NCBI GenBank assembly: GCA_039026235.1
Contig: JBCCMQ010000023.1
Coordinates: 1 to 48,787 of the forward strand
Origin: JBCCMQ01 sp039026235
GTDB taxonomy: Bacteria; Pseudomonadota; Alphaproteobacteria; Rhodobacterales; Rhodobacteraceae
Length of the DNA stretch: 48,787 nucleotides
Direction of reading: 5' to 3'
How positions within the stretch are numbered: position 1 is the first letter of the stretch; each line of letters starts with the position of its first letter. Below the pieces are notes generated by a model. The model had not been told where the DNA came from, searched no databases, and saw only the letters and a program-made list of their open reading frames with translations. A program made the position numbers and the translations under genes. Positions 28,331 through 37,321 of this stretch are shown here, one piece after another.

Positions 28331-29770
28331 TCATGGCCCGGCCCGGCCCACACCGGGTGAAACCCGGCATCGGTTTGCCAAACCAAGACCCAGAATGGTC
28401 AAAAGCAAAATCACATTGGCCGGAATTTCGAGACTGAAGTCCGCAAGACTGTGGACGGCGCCTGTGGCCAAGGCGCCAAGACCCGCGATGCAAAGAGAAA
28501 AATTGCAATCCCGGCGGCGAAGCTCTTTGATCAACCTTCCCGCAACTACACCGCCCATGATCAAAGGTATCGTACCAACGACAATGCCAAGTTCCACCCA
28601 ATGCGATAGGTACGTCGAATGCGCCCGGTCCCAGTAGAACTTGCCCGGCAGCGGCGGGCGATGAACGGTCTCGAACGCCGGTCGAAACGCGTCCAGTCCA
28701 TGGCCAAACCACGGTCGGGCGGCGATCAGTTCCAGCGTATAACGATAGGCACTCAATCGAGCCTCAATGCTGCCTTCCAGAAACACAGTACGCCCTATTA
28801 GTCCCTGCCCCAACAGGACAGCCGCCCCGACCAGCGCGACAATTCCTATGAAGGCAACACCCCCGAACACACGCAATGCCGGGGCGCCGTTCTTGATCCG
28901 AAACGCAGCAAAACACACGCCCGCGCCAATGGCGGCAGCGCCAACACCGAGACGGGATTGCGTCCCAAAAAGCGCGATCCAGATGGTTACAAGACCTATC
29001 CATGTTGCGAGGGTTTCTAGTTTTCGTTCGGAAAAGGCGTGCGCCGCCACCGGGCGTGTGCGTGCAGTGTCCCGGCCCAGTATCAGCGCAAGGCCGAGGC
29101 AACCGCCCATGCCGAGAAATGTTGCGAAGGAGTTTCTGTTTATGAACGTGCCCGTCGCCGATCCATTGTAGGCCAATTTTTCTCCCCAGAAGTGGATATC
29201 GCCCAATACGTTCAGTGCGAGCAGACCCCAAACCGCGTGGGCCACGATGCCCCAAAAAACAAACCAGCCGATACGCGTGGCACGAACGGTGCGGCCGGCC
29301 GTCTCGATCACCAGGAAGAAGAAGAGGATGTAGATGGTGAACCGAATGGCACCCATCAGGCTGGCCGAAGGCAGAATGCTGATAGCTTCCGGGCCGATGG
29401 CCGGAGCAATCTCTGCCAGCGGTAAGGCTTGAAGTAGAGCCCAAACCGGGACGGCGGCCGCCAAGGCGAAGAGGCCAGAAAGTCGCGAAACCGCCAAGGC
29501 GCGATCGAACTGGTAGCGTTGCGCCAGGCTCAGGTAGACCAACGCCCAACCGGCGACCAAGATGCCGAAGCCCAGCCAAAATACTGGTCGGTTCAGCCCA
29601 AGCGGAACCGCTGCAGCGACCGCCGACACCGCCACCATACCTCCGGTCCAGTTGTTCAGGTGACTGAATTGCCGTGGGTGGCGACCTCTCAGAACGGGAG
29701 TTTCGACTTTGGTTGCTTTTCGGCACCGGTCGTCCTGAAATTCTCGATAGTCACCCGCCATCGGTCTCAT
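28331..29770 (-). CDS. O-antigen ligase/polymerase-like (Wzy_C) membrane protein
   Basis: A 479-residue polytopic protein with about ten to twelve membrane helices. It carries the Wzy_C/WaaL-type region: GTFINRNSFATFLGM, TQSRLG, then FGHGLDAFRPAFE and AHSTYLSHWVELG in the large periplasmic loop, and SLADFSLEIPANV near the end. Members of this family polymerise polysaccharide repeat units or ligate chains to an acceptor in the periplasm. The ATG at 29770 overlaps the upstream TPR-like gene by 20 nt; a second ATG at 29761 is possible. The cluster also has a second polymerase-like gene at 35970-37292, so which one polymerises is unresolved. Confidence 0.85.
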   Translation of the reverse strand: MRPMAGDYREFQDDRCRKATKVETPVLRGRHPRQFSHLNNWTGGMVAVSAVAAAVPLGLNRPVFWLGFGILVAGWALVYLSLAQRYQFDRALAVSRLSGLFALAAAVPVWALLQALPLAEIAPAIGPEAISILPSASLMGAIRFTIYILFFFLVIETAGRTVRATRIGWFVFWGIVAHAVWGLLALNVLGDIHFWGEKLAYNGSATGTFINRNSFATFLGMGGCLGLALILGRDTARTRPVAAHAFSERKLETLATWIGLVTIWIALFGTQSRLGVGAAAIGAGVCFAAFRIKNGAPALRVFGGVAFIGIVALVGAAVLLGQGLIGRTVFLEGSIEARLSAYRYTLELIAARPWFGHGLDAFRPAFETVHRPPLPGKFYWDRAHSTYLSHWVELGIVVGTIPLIMGGVVAGRLIKELRRRDCNFSLCIAGLGALATGAVHSLADFSLEIPANVILLLTILGLGLANRCRVSPGVGRAGP

Positions 29771-30419
29771 CCAATCGCTGCAACGCCGACACGAAGGCGC
29801 GCCGGGACTCGTTCGGCAATGCTTCGACGGTTTCTACAACAAAAGCGCGAGCGTCCGGATTTCCCCGGTACCGGCGGGCCAATCCGATGGCCCCGTCTTC
29901 GCTTTTAAGCAGCCTTCCGATGTCCTCAGTAAGCAAAGCTATCGCGTCGGCTGAGGTTCGCCCGTCCACCAAAAGACCGATGTCCAAACGCCTCAGCGCG
30001 ATCCAAGTGAGCTCGGGCGCCACCCGTGTTGCAGAGATAAGCGCTTCGATACCAGCCGGCGCGTTCCCCAGGCGGACCAAGGCTTGCGCGCGAACCAAAT
30101 GCGCCGCCGCAAGATCCGGCGCGTATTCAAGGACAGTATCTGCCGTGGCAAGGCATTTGTTCCAAACGGTTTCGCGTCGTTGCCGGGGCATCAACTGACC
30201 GGAAAAGTCCATCATAGTCCGGTCACAAGCAATCAAAACTCCATAGTGACCTTCCACGGAGCGCAAGCGCGGCGGCGAAATCACCGCGGCTTCCACGTAC
30301 CAATTAACGGCTTTCTTACTGCTATATTGAAATGCCTTGTACTCGCCCGGAAACACCCAAATCGCGGCCGCAAGACATACAAGCGAGCTGCAAATCAGAC
30401 CCCGCTTTACCCAAACCAT
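29751..30419 (-). CDS. Membrane-anchored TPR-like hypothetical protein
   Basis: A 222-residue product with one N-terminal membrane helix (about residues 7-25) and a helical, alanine/leucine-rich remainder. The segment with YAPDLAAAHLVRAQALVRLGNAPAGIEALISA looks like a degenerate TPR pair, but no precise family is recognised. The ATG at 30419 is preferred to an upstream TTG at 30431. It is the first gene of the minus-strand trio and overlaps the polymerase-like gene by 20 nt, so a scaffold or assembly role in polysaccharide synthesis is a reasonable guess. The upstream intergenic region (30420-30707) is shared with a divergent gene and should hold both promoters. Confidence 0.65.
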   Translation of the reverse strand: MVWVKRGLICSSLVCLAAAIWVFPGEYKAFQYSSKKAVNWYVEAAVISPPRLRSVEGHYGVLIACDRTMMDFSGQLMPRQRRETVWNKCLATADTVLEYAPDLAAAHLVRAQALVRLGNAPAGIEALISATRVAPELTWIALRRLDIGLLVDGRTSADAIALLTEDIGRLLKSEDGAIGLARRYRGNPDARAFVVETVEALPNESRRAFVSALQRLDETDGG

Positions 30420-30707
30420 AACACCATCCAACTTACCGTTCGCTCTTTATACCGCCTTTGCATCTTTCTAAGAACAGAAAAATCATGCCAGCTGACGGAA
30501 AGCTTTAGGTTAAAAATGGCAGATGGGGTATCTTGCGCAAGCTGAGGAATTAAGTGGATCTAACTGCCGCGTGTTATTTCGCGTGAATTCTGCGCCGAGC
30601 GCGGAGTTTGCAATTGTGAATGAGACCGGGCGTTGTGCGTTCAAGGTGCATATTGGTCGTCGGGGCTGGTTGTATAGTCAGAGTAAGGAAACTGGAGGTT
30701 TTGAGTG

Positions 30708-31148
30708 ATGAAACGGTTTGTTTCGGCTTTTTCGGTCGTCGCGCTGATTGCGACGCCTGCGCTCGGCGCTTTGACGTCGCAGCAGTTTGACGTCTTGCTT
30801 GCGGGCGTGCGCGCAAGTTGCAGCGGCGGCGGGGAGAATTGCACGTCGAGACTGAGCAACACCAGTGCGGCGGTAAATAATGCCCGAACCGCTGCAACAG
30901 CCGAAGTGACCGATTTCCAGCTTGGCCAACTGATCGTCGCGCTGAAGGAAATTGTCGAATCCGCCGATCTGCCGGAAGGCGTTATCGAAGGGATTGCCGA
31001 GGTGATTGAGCAGGAAATTTCCGCCGACATTGAAGATGCGGTTGCGGCGGAGGCGGCGCGGGCTATCGGCGCATCGATTGCCGCTGGCACCTCCGCTCAG
31101 ATCGACGAGAACGTCGTGGCAGAAGCGGTGTCCACCAGCCCTGGCTGA
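30708..31148 (+). CDS. Small exported hypothetical protein
   Basis: A 146-residue protein with a standard signal peptide (MKR, hydrophobic residues 5-16, likely cleavage after PALG). The mature part has two cysteines (CSGGGENC) that could form a disulfide, then an alanine- and acid-rich helical C-terminus. The family is not recognised. ATG 30708 is fixed by GGAGG at 30694-30698. It is transcribed divergently from the polysaccharide trio, inside the cluster. A role in the matrix or in export is only inference from position. Confidence 0.7.
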   Translation: MKRFVSAFSVVALIATPALGALTSQQFDVLLAGVRASCSGGGENCTSRLSNTSAAVNNARTAATAEVTDFQLGQLIVALKEIVESADLPEGVIEGIAEVIEQEISADIEDAVAAEAARAIGASIAAGTSAQIDENVVAEAVSTSPG

Positions 31149-31219
31149 GTTTTAGGTACGCTGAAGACCGGGTTACATGTCCACATCACAGGACTCTGAT
31201 AGGTTTGAACTGACTTGTA

Positions 31220-31696
31220 TCAACACTGCGGCACGCCCATTTCGATCAGCTGACGTCCCGAAACAAGTACAACCCGATTGCCGGGTACATGCTGACCGCT
31301 TTCCAGAAACCATGAGCGTATGGCGGGGGGATAGTGGGCAGCCATCAGGTTGACAGCAGGCGTATCTGCCATCGAATTCATCCGGCCAAGTTTTCTTGGT
31401 CCATGAAACCCGAGAGTGGCTTTGGGGCTGACGCATGTTGAAGCAAGCCCCAGGTACATCGTGCATGCCGACATGCATCGGCCTTCGATACGCACCCGCG
31501 TTCCCAGGGCCCGCATCCTTGATATCTCAAGATACCGGCCCATCACGCTTCCGCCCATATCTCTGGTGACGGTGACTGCCTGAGCCTCCGTCGGCTGGGC
31601 GAATGCGAAAGTGTAAATTGCGATGATGACGCAGAGGGCGCGGAAGGCAACCACTCCAAAATGGGTTGTATGTCGTCTGAAAGCCCGCAAGACCAT
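31220..31696 (-). CDS. Exported protein of the COG3904-like (ClpP/crotonase-fold) type
   Basis: A 158-residue protein with an N-terminal hydrophobic signal or anchor (about residues 13-35, ending ...EAQA). The central part GTRVRIEGRCMSACTMYLGLASTCVSPKA, followed by LGFHGP, matches my memory of the COG3904-type periplasmic proteins that adopt a ClpP/crotonase-like fold. In these the Ser in the C-x-SACT segment sits where ClpP-fold enzymes have their nucleophile. Whether it is a hydrolase is unknown. It is convergent with the small exported gene (gap 71 bp) and lies at the end of a 630-bp intergenic region. Confidence 0.55.
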   Translation of the reverse strand: MVLRAFRRHTTHFGVVAFRALCVIIAIYTFAFAQPTEAQAVTVTRDMGGSVMGRYLEISRMRALGTRVRIEGRCMSACTMYLGLASTCVSPKATLGFHGPRKLGRMNSMADTPAVNLMAAHYPPAIRSWFLESGQHVPGNRVVLVSGRQLIEMGVPQC

Positions 31697-32326
31697 GATG
31701 GCTGCCCCGATGACGCCTTATAGCGTCTTTTCCTGCGCTGTTGTCGGGCTGTGCGGACGCGCCGCATGTGCCCCACACCACCTATGCGCCGCGATTCACT
31801 AACAGTGGGTTAAGACGTTTGACGAAACTCGGGCAGGCGGAAGATATCGCTTAAAAATTGTTTTTGACTGGCGTAAAACCACCAAGGGATGTGCAGCACA
31901 GTCCGCACACTAAAAAGTCGGTCGCGCAATTGCCAACATCAGGCTCTGCAATTGCTGAAATTTTAGCAGCAATTCATCGCCAATTTGATCTGATGCTCAG
32001 TACCTACCCCGAAAAAACCGGTTTTTCCAAGAATTACCTAAATTCATGTTTTTTTCATGGCCATGCTTCTTTACAGATTAGCGCTGAATTGATCAAATAT
32101 CAATCGAGGGGTTCAGTGAATTGTTGGTTTGGCAACTGCTAGCTGTAATCGGGTCAATCCGCGGGCTTCCTGCGGATTGTTCACGCGGATTGCCAATTTT
32201 ACCATCTTTTCCTTGGTGTCGGGCGTTCCGATGGACCAATCATAGCCGCTGCATTAGCAGTGTCAGGACTGCCCGCACTCAGACCTTTCCGCAGCCGTTG
32301 TGTATTGAGTATTCGGAGTTCTAGGT
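31697..32326. other. Intergenic region upstream of the glycosyltransferase pair
   Basis: A 630-bp lower-GC stretch between divergent genes. Short open frames at 31858-32142 and 32121-32324 show no family features or good ribosome sites and are not called. It should contain promoters for the glycosyltransferase operon and for the COG3904-like gene; no operator or terminator was recognised. The ribosome site for the next gene is CGGAG at 32314-32318. Confidence 0.4.
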
Positions 32327-33457
32327 TTGGATCTAAACATTCTGGGGACACGTGGCATTCCCCCGGCCCACGGAGGGTTTGAGACCTTCGCGAGTGCGCT
32401 ATCGCGCCATCTGGTCACCCGAAATTGGCGCGTGAACGTCTATTGCCAGGACGATGAAGGCCGTTATGCCGACGGAAATCAGGATGAGTGGAAAGGTGTC
32501 ACGCGAACGCACTTCCGGGCAAAGCGACCGGGACCGCTGGGATCGATGGAGTTTGATCTGAAGTGCGTCAGGCATGTACTCGGTATGCCAGGCATCGATC
32601 TGGTTCTTGGCTACAACACTGCGATATTCTGCGTCCTGCAGCGCCTTAAGGGGCGCCGCATTATCATGAACATGGACGGGATCGAGTGGAAGCGGCTGAA
32701 ATGGAGTATGGGACCGAAGGCCTGGTTTTTTATAAACGAAATCATCGGCGCCAATCTTGCCAACGTCACCATCACCGACCATCCAGAGATTTCGCGCCAC
32801 GTGGCGGCCCGATGTTTCGACGTGCCCCTGATGATCCCATACGGCGGCGACGAGATAAGGCAAGCCGACCCCGAACTACTTGCTCCATTCGGGGTGATCC
32901 CAGACCGGTACCTGATCTCAGTCGCACGCATCGAGCCGGAAAACTCGATCCTGGAACTGGTGCAGGGCGCCGCTGCCATGCCCGAGGGGTACAAGCTGCT
33001 AATCCTAGGCAAATGCGATCCCGCCAACGCCTATCACAACGCAGTTCTCGCGGCGGGGGGCGACCATGTCCTCTTTGCCGGCGCTTATTACGATCCTGCG
33101 ATCGTCAGGGCGTTGAGGTTCCACACCCGAGGCCACTTGCACGGGCATCAGGTGGGCGGAACCAACCCATCCCTTGTCGAAGCCCTTGGTGCCGGGAACG
33201 CGGTGATTGCCCACGACAACCGGTTCAATCGCTGGACGGCCGGTGACGAACAGTTGTTCTTTTCCGATGTTGCAGGTGTCGCAAAGGCGATAACGACGCT
33301 CTGTACGGACAACGTACATACCCGGGCGGCCCGCATAGCTGCCCGCGCTCGCCATGCAACCCAGTTTCGTTGGGACGGCGTGCTGAGGGCTTACGAAGAC
33401 GTTTTGGTAGCGGAACACGCAAGGATTGGCTGCACCAATTCCCCGCGTCCCGTATAA
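32327..33457 (+). CDS. DUF1972-containing GT4-type glycosyltransferase (TTG start)
   Basis: Transfers a sugar from an activated donor to a growing, probably lipid-linked, saccharide on the cytoplasmic side of the membrane. Of 376 residues, the N-terminal DUF1972 acceptor-side domain begins NILGTRGIPPAHGGFETF. The GT4 donor half includes ISVARIEPENS, LLILGK and GGTNPSLVEALGAGNAVIAHDNRFN, with the family's conserved donor-side glutamate in the EALGAG segment. The start is TTG 32327: the conserved N-terminal motif begins four codons later and GGAG lies eight nt upstream; no suitable ATG exists. It is followed 40 bp later by a second glycosyltransferase. Confidence 0.85.
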   Translation: MDLNILGTRGIPPAHGGFETFASALSRHLVTRNWRVNVYCQDDEGRYADGNQDEWKGVTRTHFRAKRPGPLGSMEFDLKCVRHVLGMPGIDLVLGYNTAIFCVLQRLKGRRIIMNMDGIEWKRLKWSMGPKAWFFINEIIGANLANVTITDHPEISRHVAARCFDVPLMIPYGGDEIRQADPELLAPFGVIPDRYLISVARIEPENSILELVQGAAAMPEGYKLLILGKCDPANAYHNAVLAAGGDHVLFAGAYYDPAIVRALRFHTRGHLHGHQVGGTNPSLVEALGAGNAVIAHDNRFNRWTAGDEQLFFSDVAGVAKAITTLCTDNVHTRAARIAARARHATQFRWDGVLRAYEDVLVAEHARIGCTNSPRPV

Positions 33458-33497
33458 GCTGCGCCCAGGCAATACCTTTTGATCTGGTACATCTAAG

Positions 33498-34619
33498 ATG
33501 ATTTCGGTCTTGTGCGTCCATCAAGGTGTCGAAAAATATGGCTCGGACCGGAGTTTTGTGGACGCGGTGCGCGCTCTCGAAGGATCGCCAGAATTGCGTC
33601 CAAGTGTACTGCTGCCGGGCAATGGCCCCATCCTGTCGCTTCTGAAAGATGCCGGCCAAGCGCAACCAACGATGCGTCACTTGTGGGTCTTGCGCAGGGC
33701 CGGAATTCTACGCGCGATAACCATTGGATTGCCGGGCAACCTGCTAGCACTGATCCGGGCTGGGGCCGACCTTTTCCGATACCAGACTGTCTATGTGAAC
33801 ACGGTCGTCCTTCTGGATTTTCTTCTCGCGTCGATCATCACGCGCAAACGAATGATCGTGCATGTCCGAGAGATCCCTATTGGTATTTCAAGAGTGTGGC
33901 TTCGTAGACTGCTGATCCTTTCGGATGCCAGGGTGCTGTTCAACTCGAAGGCAACGGCTGCTGCTTTCGATCTGCCAGCACGGCAGCCTCAAGCTGTCGT
34001 CTACAATGGCTTTGCGCCACCACCGGGGAACGGAAAAAGGCGCTACAGCGGCCACCGCCCTTTGCGGGTGCTTTGCATCGGTCGGCTTAACGCCTGGAAG
34101 GGACAAGACGTCTTGATTGACGCCTGCGCCCGGATACCGCAGTCCCTTCGATCCAGGTTGAAGGTGCGGATCGTGGGCGGTGTTTACCGCCGGCAGACCC
34201 ATTTTCGCACCAGATTGGAGACGGCTGTTGTTGCCGCCGGACTAGAGCAGACCGTGGCGCTGGTAGATTTCGCCGATGATCCGGGTAAGGAGTACACTAA
34301 CGCGGACGTCGTGGTTGTTCCTTCAATACGCCCCGAACCGTTTGGAAGGGTTGCGGTCGAGGCTATGGCGTATGGCTGCGCCGTGCTGGCGGCGGACCAC
34401 GGGGGCCTCAGCGAGATCGTTATCGACGGCAAGACCGGATGTTTGTTGCCACCCGGTTCGCCGGACGCGATTGCCGAAGCTCTCTTGCGCTACTGTGATC
34501 AACCGTACTCCGTCATGCAGCAGGGTAGCGCGGGGCGTCGTCGCTTTCAGGAGCACTTCACTCAAGCTGCTTGCGACGCGGCGCTTTTGGCGGCGTTCGA
34601 ACAGCTTGTGAACTCATAG
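33498..34619 (+). CDS. GT4-family glycosyltransferase
   Basis: A 373-residue retaining-type glycosyltransferase with two Rossmann-like halves. The N-terminal half begins ISVLCVHQGVEKYGSDRSF, with the glycine-rich acceptor-side loop. The C-terminal half shows VLCIGRLNAWKGQDVLIDA, then EPFGRVAVEAMAYG, which is the E-x7-E donor-binding motif of GT4, and TGCLLPPGSPDAIAEAL. Donor and acceptor cannot be told from sequence. It probably shares a transcript with the DUF1972 glycosyltransferase. It ends convergently, 85 bp from the flippase gene. Confidence 0.85.
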   Translation: MISVLCVHQGVEKYGSDRSFVDAVRALEGSPELRPSVLLPGNGPILSLLKDAGQAQPTMRHLWVLRRAGILRAITIGLPGNLLALIRAGADLFRYQTVYVNTVVLLDFLLASIITRKRMIVHVREIPIGISRVWLRRLLILSDARVLFNSKATAAAFDLPARQPQAVVYNGFAPPPGNGKRRYSGHRPLRVLCIGRLNAWKGQDVLIDACARIPQSLRSRLKVRIVGGVYRRQTHFRTRLETAVVAAGLEQTVALVDFADDPGKEYTNADVVVVPSIRPEPFGRVAVEAMAYGCAVLAADHGGLSEIVIDGKTGCLLPPGSPDAIAEALLRYCDQPYSVMQQGSAGRRRFQEHFTQAACDAALLAAFEQLVNS

Positions 34620-34704
34620 ATCCGCGGCTCTCACTTTTCGGTATCCCGTGTTTCCTGAATTTCCTGAAAGATGGCGCCGCATATCGAAGGCGACACGCGA
34701 CGTT

Positions 34705-35967
34705 TCAGGCACAGGCCATGCGCAGAACCCGCAACGCCGCAAGCGCTAGCGGGACCGCGACGAAGACCATGACTAATCCTGACAGGACGCAGACGATCTC
34801 AAGGGATACCCCCATCGCTCCGCCCAGGAATATGCCCCCAAAACAGGCGACTACGGCTCCACCCTCCAACAACAAGGAGAGGCGATCGCGCCCATAGAGC
34901 GAGTAAATGATCTGGATCGGACGCAGCATCAGCAGGCCCGCCACGTAGATTGCGTTGGCAAGTGCGACTGACCCGACGCCCGACCATTCCGCAGAAAACA
35001 GAATGTCCTCGGCCAGGAAGATTGCGCCCCCCATCAGAACAGATGCCCCCGCTGCCGACAGAATGGTACGTCGAAGCAGGTCTTCGCCAAGAACACGCGC
35101 AACCTCATACTGGTCGGCACGGATGCTCTCGGCCATGGACGTTCGAAAAACCTCTGTGACCGAACGGACGATCAGTTCGGCCGGGCGGTAGCACAGTAGA
35201 AAGGCGATCGAGTAAAGACCGGCGCCGGCGGCCGCAAAGTAAATAGTAATTGCAAAGACGGGACCCCGGATCGGTAGTTGTCGCAAAAATTGCCCGCCTC
35301 CCTCGAAAAGTATCCGTTCGCGGTGCCGCGCAACGCTTCGCCTGTACGTGGCAACTGTGACTGTCCGCCATTGTAACCGGCCTTCAATGCGCGCGCCCTG
35401 GATTAGCGCTGAGACGGAAATCCATGCTCCAGCAATGGACGTCACGACCAGCCCCGCCAATCCGTAACCCAGTAAACCCAGAACGATCCGCCCGATGACC
35501 AGCGCCGCGGCCCGCGTGCTTTCGGCGACGACCACCGCTCCGAACCGGGACGCGCGAATACTGAGGCTTTGGAACAGATAGTACGCACCTCGCGCCCAAA
35601 CCAAAAGGACGACCGGCACGATGAGCCACGGTTGCGTCAGTCCCTCCGTCGTAATCTCCATCCATATGCCCGCCCCAAAGAACCCCCCGGCGAGGAGCGA
35701 GACGAGCGTGATCGAAATCAGGGTTGCGCGGATCAGATCCCGACTGCCTCGCGGCGACCGGGTTACATAAAGCGCCTTGTCCAGTGCCAGCGTGGCACCG
35801 AAGGCAAAGATATCGCAGTAGGCGTCGAATATCAGGAAGGTGCCCAGAACCGTGGGATCATACAGAAGCGTCACCAGCGGAATAGAGACCGCCACAATCA
35901 ACTGTGGCACTGCGGTTCCAGCGGCGAAGCGGCCAATCAGGCTGGCGGAAGGGCCGGCTGATGACAC
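34705..35967 (-). CDS. Wzx-like polysaccharide flippase
   Basis: A 420-residue polytopic protein of the MOP/polysaccharide-transport superfamily with about twelve hydrophobic helices. Members flip undecaprenyl-linked repeat units to the periplasm. The N-terminal helix (GTAVPQLIVAVSIPLVTLLYDP, then FLIFDAYCDIFAFGATLALDKAL) is typical of these flippases. The start is GTG at 35967, two nt after the TAA of the polymerase-like gene, so the two are translated from one transcript. Assignment rests on helix pattern and context rather than a catalytic motif. Confidence 0.8.
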   Translation of the reverse strand: MSSAGPSASLIGRFAAGTAVPQLIVAVSIPLVTLLYDPTVLGTFLIFDAYCDIFAFGATLALDKALYVTRSPRGSRDLIRATLISITLVSLLAGGFFGAGIWMEITTEGLTQPWLIVPVVLLVWARGAYYLFQSLSIRASRFGAVVVAESTRAAALVIGRIVLGLLGYGLAGLVVTSIAGAWISVSALIQGARIEGRLQWRTVTVATYRRSVARHRERILFEGGGQFLRQLPIRGPVFAITIYFAAAGAGLYSIAFLLCYRPAELIVRSVTEVFRTSMAESIRADQYEVARVLGEDLLRRTILSAAGASVLMGGAIFLAEDILFSAEWSGVGSVALANAIYVAGLLMLRPIQIIYSLYGRDRLSLLLEGGAVVACFGGIFLGGAMGVSLEIVCVLSGLVMVFVAVPLALAALRVLRMACA

Positions 35968-35969
35968 AG

Positions 35970-37292
35970 TTAGCCCTGTGCCCTCTCGGCGAGTGCGCTC
36001 GCCTGACTGAAGCCGACAATCGCGAGGGCGATGTTCATCAGATCAAGCGTTGAAAAATAACCTTGAAACGTCCAGACCACGAATAGCGTCAGCAGTGTCG
36101 CGGTATGATTGAAAACAAGCGCCAGTTGATTGGATGCTTGCCCGCGCGAGAGACCCAGGTTCAACACGCTCAGCATGTAGAGGACAGTTCCGACCAGACC
36201 GAATTTGATCATTGCCGTCATCATTGAGATATGCGTTATCGGCACCCCGCTCAGCAGGCTCTGCGTCGCGGTAGACACGCCGAGTTGGACAGAAACGGTA
36301 AGCTCCACCAAACTGCCAAAGCCAAGGCCAAAGATTTTTTGCATGGGTGTGAACGCCGAAAATTGCTCCCAAGCCAGATGCGCTTCGTATGAGCGGAATG
36401 CATTCCGGATCTGGTCCATAGAGCCGAATTCTGATGCGAGCATCTCGTTGAGGCCTGGAGTGTCCAGAATATTGAGCAACCCTCCAACCTGAACATATGC
36501 CGGCGGAAGGCTGAAGAAAGCGACCGCAAGGATCCCAATGAAAAGGATCGGCCGGAACGGCAATCGGAGTTTCAGTACCAACATACTGAAAAGAAAGAAG
36601 ACTGGGCACAGCAGGATGCCCCGCGAAGTCGACGCAATCGTAGCTGCAATGATCAACGCCGCGCCAAGTATCGCCAAGATGGCGCGTGCAGGTGGCGGGC
36701 GCGCGATAACCTGCGGACGCAAGACTGCCACCATAAGGCCGAAAAAGGTGAGATAGTATCCCCGACCGACGGTCAGTTGAAGCTCTCTCCTATCCAACGT
36801 CCAGGCACCTTCGAGACCGTATTGGATGAGGTACTCGACCGCGAGGACGCAACTGGCGTAAAAGATCGTGCGGAGCGCGCTGTCGAAATTGGCGAGCCAC
36901 CGCGCCAGACCAAATGAGGTGAGTAAGATCAGCGGCGCCTTAAGCAGATAGATTGCGTCACGCAGAAACGGCCAGGCTTCCAGTGCGCGCGAGGATGCGC
37001 CAACGACAAGGCCCATGGCCATCAGGATCAGGAACGGCCAGATCAATCGTAGCGCCTGTGCAAACACCGACACCCGCGCCAGCAATACAAGTGGCGCAAG
37101 CAGACCGGTCAACAGGACCACGACCGTGACATGCTGGGTCGATATGACGACCAGCCAGAGGACGACGACTGTTTCTTTGAACATTGAGGGCGGGGCCGCC
37201 GCAGGGTGTGTGGATGAACTGCGATCATCGCGAAAGGCATGGGCGAAATCAGTCATCAGGCAAACGCACCCTGTCGGTCGAACTATGAACAA
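35970..37292 (-). CDS. Second polysaccharide polymerase-like (Wzy-type) membrane protein, TTG start
   Basis: A 440-residue protein with about ten to twelve membrane helices and one larger loop (residues ~260-320, containing FRSYEAHLAWEQFSAFTPMQKIFGLGFGS). The layout and the STSRGI segment before the loop suggest an O-antigen polymerase-like protein, but it is weaker than the 28331-29770 protein. The start is TTG 37292, supported by AAGGAG six nt upstream; an in-frame ATG at 37256 has no such site. An IS6 fragment begins at 37322, only 29 bp upstream. The native promoter has probably been replaced or separated, and the operon may once have continued further. Confidence 0.65.
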   Translation of the reverse strand: MFIVRPTGCVCLMTDFAHAFRDDRSSSTHPAAAPPSMFKETVVVLWLVVISTQHVTVVVLLTGLLAPLVLLARVSVFAQALRLIWPFLILMAMGLVVGASSRALEAWPFLRDAIYLLKAPLILLTSFGLARWLANFDSALRTIFYASCVLAVEYLIQYGLEGAWTLDRRELQLTVGRGYYLTFFGLMVAVLRPQVIARPPPARAILAILGAALIIAATIASTSRGILLCPVFFLFSMLVLKLRLPFRPILFIGILAVAFFSLPPAYVQVGGLLNILDTPGLNEMLASEFGSMDQIRNAFRSYEAHLAWEQFSAFTPMQKIFGLGFGSLVELTVSVQLGVSTATQSLLSGVPITHISMMTAMIKFGLVGTVLYMLSVLNLGLSRGQASNQLALVFNHTATLLTLFVVWTFQGYFSTLDLMNIALAIVGFSQASALAERAQG

Positions 37293-37321
37293 AACACTCT
37301 CCTTCTGACAAATATCACAAA

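Noticed and set aside
28237..28386. N-terminal extension of the Wzc-like protein
   Set aside because: It overlaps the polymerase-like gene in another frame and lacks family sequence; GGAGG supports the start at 28236.
31858..32324. Two short frames upstream of the glycosyltransferases
   Set aside because: No ribosome sites or family features; they lie in a likely promoter region.
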